Part shown: in pieces, positions 1 to 8,417 of the stretch | Numbering within the stretch: position 1 is the first letter of the stretch | How the letters are laid out: each line of letters starts with the position of its first letter | The notes under the pieces: model-generated | What the model was told of the DNA's origin: nothing | Database searches by the model: none | The model's input: the letters and a program-made list of their open reading frames with translations, nothing else | Program-made: the position numbers and the translations under genes | NCBI RefSeq assembly: GCF_013403955.1 | Contig: NZ_JABFDG010000002.1 | Span: 62,001 to 126,000, forward strand | Source: Winogradskyella vidalii | Lineage (GTDB): Bacteria > Bacteroidota > Bacteroidia > Flavobacteriales > Flavobacteriaceae | Direction of reading: 5' to 3' | DNA length: 64,000 bases

Positions 1-2
1 TT

Positions 3-203
3 TTACTCGCCTTCTTCTTTAAATACATCAAAGGAAATGCTGTTTTTATTGGTGCTTTAATCACACAAGCCATCGTTGTTATTGGTTGGTGGTTTGAGTG
101 GATGCCTTATTTGTGGCTCAATTTATTTGGTTGTGTTGTGGTGATAATGATTGCTAATCTATTACAATTACTTTTACCTAAAACATCGACAGTTGACATC
201 TAA
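3..203 (+). CDS. C-terminal end of a membrane transporter, probably sodium:solute symporter (partial)
   Basis: The frame is open from the left edge and codes for 66 residues ending at TAA 201-203. They form two hydrophobic segments separated by a short WWFEWMPY-type loop, followed by a short polar tail. This resembles the last two membrane helices of SSS-family sodium:solute symporters of Bacteroidota. The body of the gene lies outside the window, so the family call rests on the tail alone. The next gene probably starts inside its last codons, which suggests translational coupling. Confidence 0.55.
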   Translation, partial: LLAFFFKYIKGNAVFIGALITQAIVVIGWWFEWMPYLWLNLFGCVVVIMIANLLQLLLPKTSTVDI

Positions 204-1170
204 ATCTATTAACTGGGGAATTATTGGTGCGGGCAAAATAGCCTCAAAATTTGCGACGGACTTAACTACAGTACCGCATTGTCAACTCCACGGTATAGCA
301 TCGAGAAATCTTGAAAAAGCTAAGATATTTGGAGAAAAACACCAAGCTAATTTGGCTTATGGTAGCTATGAAGAATTAGTTAAAGATACACGCATTGATG
401 CTATATACATTGCTACGCCACATAGTTTTCACAAGGCACATACGATGCTATGTCTCAATCACAATAAAGCTGTTTTATGCGAAAAGCCTTTCGCATTAAA
501 TTTAGGGGAAGTTGAGGCAATGATTCAACTTTCAAAACAAAAGAACCTACTTTTAATGGAAGCCATGTGGACTATTTTTCTACCGCATTATCAATATGTT
601 CTAAATTTACTTCGACAAAAGCATTTTGGTTCAGTTTTAAAACTTGAAGCTGATTTTGGTTTTCATCCAAGCTATGACATAAGGTCTAGAGTATTTGACA
701 AATCTGTTGGCGGCGGTAGTTTATTAGATATTGGTATTTACCCTGTATTTGCAGCTTTATCTACTTTAGGCACGCCAAACAGTATAGAGGCTAAAGCCAA
801 TTTTTTTGATTCTGGTGCCGACTCTAGTTGTGATATCAAATTTCAATATCCTAATAGTGAAGCCATACTAAAAAGCACCTTACTTAAAAAAACGAGTACC
901 GAAGCAATATTCTATTGCGAAAAAGGAATCATAAAAATTAACGGCCGTTTTCACCAACCCTCATCAGTAACACTAATTGATAACGATGGAAATTCGATAT
1001 TAAAAGAATTTGATTATAAAACTATAGGTTACAGTTATGAAATTGAACATTTCAATGCACTCTTAAGAGCTAACAAAACGGAAAGTGACCTCATGACTTT
1101 TGAGAAAAGCAAACAATTAATTAAGACCTTAGATACGATTAGAAAAGTAATAGGATTACATTACAACTAA
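193..1170 (+). CDS. Gfo/Idh/MocA family oxidoreductase
   Basis: Predicted NAD(P)-dependent sugar or polyol dehydrogenase, cytoplasmic. The N-terminal Rossmann fold opens with WGIIGAGKIA (GxGxxA), and the family EKP motif is seen in CEKPFAL near residue 96. The rest is the alpha/beta substrate domain with GGGSLLDIGIYP. No ATG is available at the N-terminus. TTG 193 starts the protein just before the Rossmann strand and overlaps the end of the upstream transporter gene by 11 bases; an earlier TTG at 151 would add an unlikely YNYFYLKH extension. About 325 residues is normal for the family. The substrate cannot be told from sequence; coupling to a transporter suggests catabolism of the imported solute. 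Confidence 0.85.
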   Translation: MTSKSINWGIIGAGKIASKFATDLTTVPHCQLHGIASRNLEKAKIFGEKHQANLAYGSYEELVKDTRIDAIYIATPHSFHKAHTMLCLNHNKAVLCEKPFALNLGEVEAMIQLSKQKNLLLMEAMWTIFLPHYQYVLNLLRQKHFGSVLKLEADFGFHPSYDIRSRVFDKSVGGGSLLDIGIYPVFAALSTLGTPNSIEAKANFFDSGADSSCDIKFQYPNSEAILKSTLLKKTSTEAIFYCEKGIIKINGRFHQPSSVTLIDNDGNSILKEFDYKTIGYSYEIEHFNALLRANKTESDLMTFEKSKQLIKTLDTIRKVIGLHYN

Positions 1171-1181
1171 GCCTTAAGCAA

Positions 1182-1240
1182 AAAAAATACGCAACTCCAT
1201 TTTGGTAATTTATTCTAACCAAAAAGAGTTGCGTTTATAA
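1182..1240 (-). terminator. Intrinsic terminator between convergent genes
   Basis: CGCAACTC (1190-1197) pairs with GAGTTGCG (1226-1233), and the arms extend by further A/T pairs. On the minus strand the stem is followed by seven Ts (complement of 1182-1188), so it best serves the DUF2911 gene. It may also stop the oxidoreductase transcript. Confidence 0.75.
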
Positions 1241-1259
1241 ATTAAATACAATTAATAAA

Positions 1260-2105
1260 TTACATTGCCCCCCATGCCTTAAGCACGTCTTCATTCAATT
1301 TAATATAAGCGCTGCTGTTTGATTTTTTTGCATCAGCTAATGATTTTTTAGCTAATTCAATCGCTCCTTTTTTGTCTCCAACCTCAGCATAAATTAACGC
1401 TTGTTTGTGTAATTGAAAAAAACGTGGATTGTCAATATTAGCCATTGCTTTATCAATCCATTCTTTCGCTTGCTTCATATCTTTTCCTTCCTGTAAATTA
1501 TAAACTGCAGCAGCATAATAATCTCCAGTAGAAGGTCCTGCCATCACTTTTTCAATAGCAGCTGTTACTGTTTCATCTGTAGGCACTTCAAATTCTACAC
1601 CTACATAAGTTTTCTCCCACATCATTCCTAGAACCGCAGAACCACTTGTAATATCGTCAATTGAAATTGTAAATGATTTGATATCTGTTTCTATCGGATA
1701 AACTTCAGCTTTAACTCTAGCAGCAACTTTAGATTCATCTAATTCTGCAGGTGCTCCTCCACCACTATAATCGGTGTAAAAAATAACATCCCAAGATTTT
1801 GCTGAAGGTATTGTAAAAATAGCATAGGTACCTGCTTCAAGGGCGCTACCTGCAACCGTTACATCATTACTAAATGTTATTTTAGTTCTTGCATTTGCTC
1901 CAGTTCTCCATACTTTTCCATAAGGTACAAGATTTCCAAAAATGGTTCTTCCACGCATAGCCGGACGTGAATATTCAACTGTTACATCTGTTAAACCAAC
2001 AACCTGCTCAATTTTAGCTGCTGGGCTTGACTCTGGTGTTTTAATTTGGGCATCAACAGAAAACATTAAGGTTAAGGCAAATGTAAATAGTACTAGTTTT
2101 TTCAT
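1260..2105 (-). CDS. DUF2911 domain-containing secreted protein
   Basis: The 281-residue protein begins with a Sec signal peptide (MKKLVLFTFALTLMFSVDAQ). A DUF2911 domain follows (about 25-170), with the typical run SRPAMRGRTIFG, PYGKVWRTGANA and the TYAIFTIP stretch. The C-terminal third (about 195-275) is helical and looks like one or two TPR-type repeats. DUF2911 proteins are common periplasmic or cell-surface proteins of Bacteroidota with no established function. It is monocistronic and ends at a good terminator. Confidence 0.85.
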   Translation of the reverse strand: MKKLVLFTFALTLMFSVDAQIKTPESSPAAKIEQVVGLTDVTVEYSRPAMRGRTIFGNLVPYGKVWRTGANARTKITFSNDVTVAGSALEAGTYAIFTIPSAKSWDVIFYTDYSGGGAPAELDESKVAARVKAEVYPIETDIKSFTISIDDITSGSAVLGMMWEKTYVGVEFEVPTDETVTAAIEKVMAGPSTGDYYAAAVYNLQEGKDMKQAKEWIDKAMANIDNPRFFQLHKQALIYAEVGDKKGAIELAKKSLADAKKSNSSAYIKLNEDVLKAWGAM

Positions 2106-2353
2106 AGTTAATAGTGTTATATGTTTTTTTTAATTGCCATAAAATTACGGTTAATGCCAAGCTATACATGTTAAAGAAACCTTAAAAAGAAATAATTAAT
2201 AAGGTGTTTTTTAACCTATTAGATTATTAAATCTCAAAAAACAAAATATTGTAAAATGAAAAACAATAAAATCATAATTACTGTAACAAAACCAATAAAT
2301 ACCCCCATACTTCTGTAAACAAATGAAGTAAATACTTTAAACCAATAAATTCT
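2106..2353. other. Divergent intergenic region, left part
   Basis: AT-rich DNA between the divergent DUF2911 and TetR genes. I see no open reading frame with coding character, no hairpin of note and no RNA gene here. The regulatory block of the rightward operon starts at 2354. Confidence 0.5.
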
Positions 2354-2406
2354 TGTTAATTTTTGTTTAACATTAACACAAATAAGTTAAACATAGTTTA
2401 TCTTTA
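2354..2406 (+). promoter_or_regulatory. Promoter and candidate operator of photoprotection operon 1
   Basis: TGTTAATTTTTGTTTAA begins at 2354 and is itself an imperfect inverted repeat (GTTAA...TTAAC). AGTTAAACAT begins at 2385, and a -7 box TATCTTTA follows at 2399-2406. TGTTTAAC and GTTAAACA are inverted copies of each other. No TTG sits at -33, as expected for an activator-dependent promoter. The same two blocks with the same 31-base offset precede operon 2 (8359-8410). Confidence 0.7.
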
Positions 2407-2428
2407 CACTAAATTGAAAACAGAAAAG

Positions 2429-3085
2429 ATGGCTAAGAAGAAAACAATACAACAATCAGATCTCATAGATTTTTATATGGATTATGCACTAACCCATAAC
2501 CACAAACCTAAATCAGTATATAGTTTTGCTAAGGAAAACAATTTTGAAGAACAGAAATTTTATGAGTTCTTCGGTAATTTTGAAGCGTTAGAGCAATCTA
2601 TTTTCAAAATATTCTTTGACCATACATTAATCGCTTTAGAAAAAAGTGACGATTACCAAGCTTTTGATGCGAGAAACAAACTCTTGAGCTTTTATTATAC
2701 CTTTTTCGAAATCCTAAATGCGAATAGAAGCTATGTTACTTACGCCTTAGATTCTAGAGATAAAACTATGGCATCTTTAAAAGTTCTTAAGCAATTAAGA
2801 GCAAGTTTCACGGCCTATATAGGGCATTTAGACATCAAAACCATAGACTTAAAGCAAGAGCAACTAGAGAAATTTCAGAATAAAACTTTACAAGAATCTG
2901 CTTGGGTTCAATTGTTAGTCACGTTAAAATTTTGGTTAGACGACACCTCTGCCTCATTTGAAAAAACAGATATTTTTATTGAAAAATCATTAAAAACCAG
3001 TTTCGATTTAATTGATACTGCACCATTAAAGAGTCTTATAGATTTTGGGAAGTTTTTATATAAAGAAAAAATGCAAACAAATTAG
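2429..3085 (+). CDS. TetR-like transcriptional regulator
   Basis: 218 residues from ATG 2429. An upstream in-frame ATG at 2363 lies inside the promoter and is not used here. The N-terminal segment (about 10-60) has TetR helix-turn-helix spacing (DLIDFYMDYAL, SVYSFAKENNFEEQKFYEFFGNFEALEQSIF). The remainder is an all-helical ligand-binding domain. It is the first gene of an operon and lies 5 bases before the ABC1 kinase gene, a pairing I recall as recurrent in Flavobacteriia. It could be an autoregulator of this operon, but its operator is not proven. The recognition helix is less canonical than in ordinary TetR proteins. Confidence 0.7.
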   Translation: MAKKKTIQQSDLIDFYMDYALTHNHKPKSVYSFAKENNFEEQKFYEFFGNFEALEQSIFKIFFDHTLIALEKSDDYQAFDARNKLLSFYYTFFEILNANRSYVTYALDSRDKTMASLKVLKQLRASFTAYIGHLDIKTIDLKQEQLEKFQNKTLQESAWVQLLVTLKFWLDDTSASFEKTDIFIEKSLKTSFDLIDTAPLKSLIDFGKFLYKEKMQTN

Positions 3086-3090
3086 AAACT

Positions 3091-4401
3091 ATGAAAACTA
3101 TAGACAGCATACCAATTACTAAGATTTCTCGTGCTACTAAACTTGTATCTACAGGTGCAAAAGTAGGTGTAAATTACTTAAAGTATTACGGTGATAAAAT
3201 GGTAGGTTCTGAAGAAGCCGCTAAAAACAAACTCAACAAAAATAATGCAGACGACATTTACGACAGCCTAAAAACGCTTAAAGGAAGTGCTCTAAAAGTA
3301 GCGCAAATGCTAAGCATGGAAAAGAGCATTTTGCCTCAAGCTTATGTAGAAAAATTTTCGTTGTCTCAGTTTTCTGTACCACCACTATCGCCTCCATTAG
3401 TTATAAAAACATTTAAAAAATACTTTGGAAAACACCCCGAAGACATATTTGATACTTTCAACGCAACTTCAGTTAACGCTGCCAGTATTGGTCAAGTCCA
3501 TTTGGCAGAGAAGAATGGGAAAAAATTTGCTGTGAAAATCCAATATCCTGGAGTTGCAGAGAGTATAGCATCCGATTTAGCTTTGGTAAAACCCATTGCT
3601 ATAAAAATGTTTAATATTAAAGGAAAAGATTCGGATAAGTACTTTAAAGAAGTAGAGAATAAACTTAGAGAGGAAACCAATTATAATATTGAAATTGCGC
3701 AAAGCAAAGAAATTTCTGAAGCCTGTAAAAGCATTCCGAATATTAAATTCCCGAATTATTACGAGAAATTTTCATCAGACCGTATCATTACTATGGACTA
3801 TATGGAAGGGGAACACCTGTCGGAATTTGTTGCGCATAATACTAACCAACAGTTATCAAATACTATAGGACAAGCCCTTTGGGATTTCTATATGTTCCAA
3901 ATTCATAATTTAAGAAAAGTACACGCGGATCCACATCCTGGTAATTTCCTAATTTCTAAAACTGGTGACTTAATTGCTTTAGATTTTGGATGTATGAAAT
4001 CTATTCCCGAAGCCTTTTATATTCCTTATTTTGAATTGGCAGACCCAGCTTGTATTGAAAACCCTGAGCTATTTACCAAAAAATTATATGAACTTGAAAT
4101 CTTAAGAAAAGATGATTCTGAAGAAGAAATCACCTTTTTTAGTGCAATGTTTCACGAACTTTTAAGCCTTTTTACGCAACCGTTTCATGTAGAAGAATTT
4201 GATTTTTCTAACCCTGATTTCTTTAATAAAATTTCAGAAATGGGACAACGTTATTCTAAAAACACCGAATTACGAAACATGAATGGTAATAGAGGTTCCA
4301 AACATTTTATTTATATTAATAGAACATTCTTTGGGCTTTACAATCTTATGTTTGACCTAAAAGCAGAACAAGTAAAAATCAATAATTTTAAAACGCTATA
4401 G
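3091..4401 (+). CDS. ABC1/AarF (UbiB-like) atypical kinase
   Basis: 436 residues with all ABC1 signatures: the KxGQ-region KGSALKVAQ (64-72), the alanine-rich nucleotide loop ASIGQVHLA (131-139), the lysine of FAVK (149), HADPHPGNF (278-286) and the metal-binding ALDFG (296-300). UbiB-family proteins assist isoprenoid quinone synthesis or lipid homeostasis. Flavobacteria use menaquinone, so a strict ubiquinone role is unlikely here. Its place in a photoprotective operon suggests a role under light or oxidative stress, which is inference. It abuts the next gene (TAG followed directly by ATG). Confidence 0.9.
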   Translation: MKTIDSIPITKISRATKLVSTGAKVGVNYLKYYGDKMVGSEEAAKNKLNKNNADDIYDSLKTLKGSALKVAQMLSMEKSILPQAYVEKFSLSQFSVPPLSPPLVIKTFKKYFGKHPEDIFDTFNATSVNAASIGQVHLAEKNGKKFAVKIQYPGVAESIASDLALVKPIAIKMFNIKGKDSDKYFKEVENKLREETNYNIEIAQSKEISEACKSIPNIKFPNYYEKFSSDRIITMDYMEGEHLSEFVAHNTNQQLSNTIGQALWDFYMFQIHNLRKVHADPHPGNFLISKTGDLIALDFGCMKSIPEAFYIPYFELADPACIENPELFTKKLYELEILRKDDSEEEITFFSAMFHELLSLFTQPFHVEEFDFSNPDFFNKISEMGQRYSKNTELRNMNGNRGSKHFIYINRTFFGLYNLMFDLKAEQVKINNFKTL

Positions 4402-5043
4402 ATGGCAGAATTCTCTAAAGACGACTTAAATCAATTAGAACGTATCTATCGGATAAACCTTATTAACAGTTGTTCGGGTTATAAATCGGCCAATCTTATA
4501 GGTACGAAAAGTCAGGATAAAATTTCTAATGTTGCTGTCTTTAGTTCTGTGACCCATATAGGCTCAGACCCCGCATTATTAGGCTTCTTTATGAGACCTA
4601 CAAAAGGAAAGCGCAATACCTATGACAACATAAAAACATCAGGCTGCTTCACTATCAATCCTATTTTTGAAACGATATTAGAAGCGGCTCACCATACGTC
4701 AGCAAAGTATGACGGAAAAATTTCTGAGTTTAACGTTACAGATCTCGAAGAAGAATACAAAGCCGATTTTTTCGCCCCTTTTGTTAAAGGCGCTCCATTA
4801 CAATTAGCCATGGAATTCATGGAAGAGTACCCAATTAAAGCAAATGGTACAACTTTGGTTATTGGTGCCATAAAAAAAATATATGTCCCTGATAACCTAA
4901 TAGAAACAGATGGCTTTATTAACTTAGCAAAAGCCAAGGTCGCAACAATTAATGGCGCTGATGCTTACAGCATACCTGAGTTAAAAACACGCTTAGACTA
5001 CCAACGCCCTAAAGCTGAATTTAAAAATATGGAGACCTCATGA
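4402..5043 (+). CDS. Flavin reductase-like domain protein
   Basis: 213 residues resembling the FMN-binding split-barrel flavoprotein family (flavin reductase like/DIM6-NTAB). It has RINLINSCSGYKSANLIGT, the VFSSVTHIGSDPALLGFFMRP stretch and the conserved RNTYDNIKTSGCFTIN segment. It probably binds FMN and acts in the cytosol; the substrate is unknown. It starts at the base after the ABC1 stop codon and overlaps the following SDR gene by 4 bases (ATGA), so translation is coupled. The same family recurs in predicted LitR-type light regulons near photolyases, consistent with this operon. Confidence 0.85.
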   Translation: MAEFSKDDLNQLERIYRINLINSCSGYKSANLIGTKSQDKISNVAVFSSVTHIGSDPALLGFFMRPTKGKRNTYDNIKTSGCFTINPIFETILEAAHHTSAKYDGKISEFNVTDLEEEYKADFFAPFVKGAPLQLAMEFMEEYPIKANGTTLVIGAIKKIYVPDNLIETDGFINLAKAKVATINGADAYSIPELKTRLDYQRPKAEFKNMETS

Positions 5044-6458
5044 AAATTCTAATCACTGGTACAACAGGTTATATTGCAAAACGTTTAGCATTGCAGCTAC
5101 TCGAAGCTAATCACAAACTCGTTTGTTCGGTTCGTGACCTTAACCGAATCCCTGATGAGCTAGAAAAATATGAGAATTGTTCTTTTATAAAAGTCGACTT
5201 CTTAAAACCTGAAAATGCTGAAATTCCAAAAGATATAGATGCCGCATACTACCTCATCCACTCCATGGCGACATCTTCTGATAATTTTGAAAGTTTGGAA
5301 GAAAGCTGTGCCTCAAACTTTAATGACTTAGTTTCCAAAACTAATTGCAAACAGGTTATTTATTTAAGTGGTATTGTTAATGCAGAAACCTTATCTAAAC
5401 ATTTAAAATCAAGACTCTTAGTTGAAGACACCTTAAAATCTAACAGTTATGCCTTAACCACGTTTAGAGCCGGAATCATAGTCGGTAGTGGCAGTGCTTC
5501 TTTTGAAATCATCAGAGATATCGTCGAAAAATTACCGTTTATGATTACTCCGAGATGGTTAAATACAAAAACACAACCACTTGCGGTCAGAGATGTACTT
5601 GCTTTTTTATCTGGTGGTTTAGGCAAAAAAGAACTATACAATAATGCCTATGATATTTTTGGTCCTGAAATCCTAACTTACAAAGAAATGTTACTTCAAT
5701 TTGCTGAAGTAAGAGATTTAAAACGTTACATCGTAACCCTCCCTGTTTTAACGCCTAAACTATCCTCCTATTGGTTGTACTTTGTAACCTCCACATCTTT
5801 TCAATTAGCAGCGGCATTAGTAGATAGTATGAAAATTGAAGTGATAGGCAAGCCAAGTGACATCAATGACGTTATAGGTGTAAATCCTATGGATTATAAA
5901 ACTGCTGTAGATTTAGCGTTTCAAAAAACCGAACAAAACGCAGTTATTTCCAGTTGGAAAGATGCCGTAAGTAGCGGCAGATTTAAAGACCAATTGTCTA
6001 AACATATCGAATTACCCCAATACGGTTGCTTTAAAGACACCAGACAAAGAACCATCACAGATGAAGCTTATACCTTAGAAAAAATTTGGAGTATTGGTGG
6101 TAAAAATGGTTGGTATAGTTTCAATAAATTATGGAAAGTTAGAGGCTACATGGATAAACTTTTTGGTGGTGTTGGTTTAAGACGTGGTAGAACACACGAC
6201 ACCAATTTAGAAGCTGGTGACCCCTTAGATTTTTGGCGTGTTTTACTAGCCGACAAAAAAGAAAAACGTCTATTACTATTTGCCGAAATGCGTTTGCCTG
6301 GAGAAGCTTGGTTAGAATTTAAAATAGAAAAAGACCAACTCTATCAACGGGCTGTATTTAGACCCAAAGGTGTTTGGGGACGTTTATACTGGTATGCAGT
6401 ACTTCCGTTTCATGCCTTTGTATTTAAAGGCATGATAAATGCTTTGGTTGCTAAATGA
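5040..6458 (+). CDS. SDR family oxidoreductase with C-terminal DUF2867
   Basis: 472 residues. An extended SDR Rossmann domain begins with ILITGTTGYIAKRLA (TGxxGxxG) and runs to about residue 300. A DUF2867 domain follows (about 325-470; RTHDTNLEAGDPLDFWRVL, then the aromatic C-terminus ending in the FKGMIN region). Such NAD(P)-binding DUF2867 fusions are typical members of light-induced gene clusters in bacteria; the substrate is not known. The stop overlaps the ATG of the DUF2256 gene (ATGA). Confidence 0.85.
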   Translation: MKILITGTTGYIAKRLALQLLEANHKLVCSVRDLNRIPDELEKYENCSFIKVDFLKPENAEIPKDIDAAYYLIHSMATSSDNFESLEESCASNFNDLVSKTNCKQVIYLSGIVNAETLSKHLKSRLLVEDTLKSNSYALTTFRAGIIVGSGSASFEIIRDIVEKLPFMITPRWLNTKTQPLAVRDVLAFLSGGLGKKELYNNAYDIFGPEILTYKEMLLQFAEVRDLKRYIVTLPVLTPKLSSYWLYFVTSTSFQLAAALVDSMKIEVIGKPSDINDVIGVNPMDYKTAVDLAFQKTEQNAVISSWKDAVSSGRFKDQLSKHIELPQYGCFKDTRQRTITDEAYTLEKIWSIGGKNGWYSFNKLWKVRGYMDKLFGGVGLRRGRTHDTNLEAGDPLDFWRVLLADKKEKRLLLFAEMRLPGEAWLEFKIEKDQLYQRAVFRPKGVWGRLYWYAVLPFHAFVFKGMINALVAK

Positions 6459-6607
6459 AACGGGTTAAGAAAGAGAACCTTCCAACAAAAACTTGTCCTA
6501 TCTGCCAACGCCCTTTTTCTTGGCGTAAAAAATGGGAAAAGCATTGGGACTCTGTAAAATATTGTAGTGACAAATGCCGAAAGCAGAAAAACGAATCAAA
6601 ATCCTGA
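6455..6607 (+). CDS. DUF2256 small zinc-ribbon-like protein
   Basis: A 50-residue reading frame overlapping the SDR stop by 4 bases. It has four cysteines in a zinc-ribbon arrangement (KTCPICQRPF, then SVKYCSDKCRK; Cys14, 17, 37 and 41) and a basic, tryptophan-rich middle (WRKKWEKHW). This matches DUF2256, a tiny family usually encoded just before cryptochrome/photolyase genes. Function unknown; the metal site suggests nucleic-acid or partner binding. The photolyase start follows after 37 bases. Confidence 0.88.
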   Translation: MKRVKKENLPTKTCPICQRPFSWRKKWEKHWDSVKYCSDKCRKQKNESKS

Positions 6608-6644
6608 AGTCAAATTATTTCACTAGAAACTAAAACTGATAATA

Positions 6645-8120
6645 TTGAAGTCAAAAGAAGCCACAATTATCTTTCCACATCAACTCTTTAAATCTCCTGA
6701 AGTCTTAGATTTAGACAGTGACATTTATTTGGTTGAAGAATATCTTTTTTTTAAACAGTATAAGTTTCACAAACAAAAAATAGCTTTTCATCGCGCTACC
6801 ATGAAGGCTTACGCATCCTATTTAGAATCTAAAGGAAAACAAGTTAAATATATCGAAGCCATTACCGATCTATCGGATATAAGACAACTCATTCCAAAAC
6901 TCATTGCATCAGGGATTAAAAAGCTTCATATTATAGACCCAACCGATAATTGGCTTCAAAAACGCATTAAGACCGCAGGAGTGTCAATAGAAATTAAGTG
7001 GTATAATAACCCTCTATTTATAAATTCTAAGGAAGATTTAAGTTCATTTTTTAAGGCTTCAAAAAAGAAATTTTTTCAAACATCGTTTTACAAACAGCAG
7101 CGTAAAAAATATGATATTCTAATGGTTGCTGATGAGCCCGAAGGTGGAAAATGGTCTTACGATGCTGATAACCGAAAGAAATATCCTAAAGATAAGACGC
7201 CACCACCTATTCAGTTTCCAGACGCCACTGATTTTCATACCGAAGCTAAAGATTATGTCAACGCACACTTTAGTGACCACTATGGCACGCTCACAGACTT
7301 TGCCATCTATCCTATTGACTTTAAAAGTTCAGAAATATGGCTACAGCAATTTCTAGAAAAACGCTTTCATGATTTTGGCACTTATGAAGATGCCATTGTG
7401 AAAGACGCTCATTTTTTAAATCACAGTTTACTTTCACCTTTAATAAATGTGGGTTTATTACACCCCAAATATGTTATTGATACTGCCATAGATTACGCGA
7501 AGTCAAACGATATCCCAATCAATTCAACGGAAGGTTTTGTAAGGCAAATATTAGGTTGGCGTGAATTTATAAGAGGCGTTTATGACATAAAAGGTACAGA
7601 AGAACGTCATAAAAATTTTTGGGGCTTCCACCGAAAAATCCCAAAATCATTTTACGATGGTACTACAGGCATCCCTCCTATTGATGATTTAATAAAAAAA
7701 ATACTAAAAACAGGTTACGCACACCATATTGAACGCTTAATGATTTTAGGGAACTTTATGGTGCTCTGCGAATTTGACCCTGATGATGTTTACCAATGGT
7801 TTATGGAACTTTTTATAGATGCTTACGACTGGGTTATGGTCCCCAACGTGTATGGCATGAGTCTTTTTGCAGATGGTGGCTTAATGTCTACAAAACCCTA
7901 TATCAGCAGTAGTAATTATATTTTAAAAATGAGTAACTATTTTAAAGGCGATTGGCAACCTATTTGGGATGGTTTGTTCTGGACATTTATGGATAAACAC
8001 CGCGAGTTCTTTTTAAGTAATCCAAGACTAAGTATGCTTATCGGAACATTTGATAAAATGAATCAAGATAAAAAAGAAACGCACTTAAAAAATGCTGAAC
8101 AATTTTTAAAACAATTATAA
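6645..8120 (+). CDS. Cryptochrome/photolyase, prokaryotic (6-4)/FeS-BCP family, lacking the iron-sulfur cysteines
   Basis: 491 residues. An N-terminal alpha/beta antenna domain (IIFPHQLF, about 5-130) is followed by the FAD-binding helical domain with QILGWREFIRG, HHIERLMILGNFM, DWVMVPNVYGMSLFADGG and MSTKPYISSSNYI. This is the PhrB/CryB-type family that repairs (6-4) photoproducts or acts as a photoreceptor. Family members normally carry a [4Fe-4S] cluster on four cysteines, but this protein has a single cysteine (VLCEF), so it cannot bind one there. The start is TTG 6645: an in-frame stop lies at 6624 and no ATG is available. It is the last gene of operon 1. Confidence 0.88.
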   Translation: MKSKEATIIFPHQLFKSPEVLDLDSDIYLVEEYLFFKQYKFHKQKIAFHRATMKAYASYLESKGKQVKYIEAITDLSDIRQLIPKLIASGIKKLHIIDPTDNWLQKRIKTAGVSIEIKWYNNPLFINSKEDLSSFFKASKKKFFQTSFYKQQRKKYDILMVADEPEGGKWSYDADNRKKYPKDKTPPPIQFPDATDFHTEAKDYVNAHFSDHYGTLTDFAIYPIDFKSSEIWLQQFLEKRFHDFGTYEDAIVKDAHFLNHSLLSPLINVGLLHPKYVIDTAIDYAKSNDIPINSTEGFVRQILGWREFIRGVYDIKGTEERHKNFWGFHRKIPKSFYDGTTGIPPIDDLIKKILKTGYAHHIERLMILGNFMVLCEFDPDDVYQWFMELFIDAYDWVMVPNVYGMSLFADGGLMSTKPYISSSNYILKMSNYFKGDWQPIWDGLFWTFMDKHREFFLSNPRLSMLIGTFDKMNQDKKETHLKNAEQFLKQL

Positions 8121-8358
8121 ACGTAATTAAAACCCATTACGTGCTGTAACTATTTTTAATCCCACTCCTCCTCCAACCAAAACCAAAACCAAAACCAAAA
8201 GTTAACAAATAAAATAATTAAACAAACGGTATCTAATTCTAACTCTAAATTGAAAGTTGAAGCATTATTATACGACCTATCTTAAACGACTGATTACGAA
8301 TACTAAAAATAAATTAAGTCTGTTTTAAATCTAAGTGATTTATATATTCATAATTAAG
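8121..8358 (+). other. Intergenic region between the two photoprotection operons
   Basis: No reading frame with coding character. It holds a short CCAAAA tandem repeat (8177-8200), and the promoter of operon 2 starts at 8359. I see no convincing terminator, so read-through from operon 1 into operon 2 is possible. Confidence 0.5.
8177..8200. repeat. CCAAAA tandem repeat, four copies
   Basis: Four perfect head-to-tail copies of the hexamer CCAAAA, preceded by an imperfect copy. It lies in a non-coding gap about 180 bases before the operon 2 promoter. Such hexamers change copy number easily. Confidence 0.85.
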
Positions 8359-8410
8359 TGTTAATTTTTGTTTAAACTTTAGCGTTTTTAGTTAAACATT
8401 TATATATTTG
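8359..8410 (+). promoter_or_regulatory. Promoter and candidate operator of photoprotection operon 2
   Basis: TGTTAATTTTTGTTTAA at 8359, AGTTAAACAT at 8390 and a perfect -7 box TATATTTG at 8403-8410. The 17-mer, the 10-mer and their 31-base offset are identical to those upstream of operon 1. No TTG lies at -33. The predicted start of transcription is only about 4 bases before ATG 8418, so the mRNA is nearly leaderless. Confidence 0.75.
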
Positions 8411-8417
8411 AGTAGTT

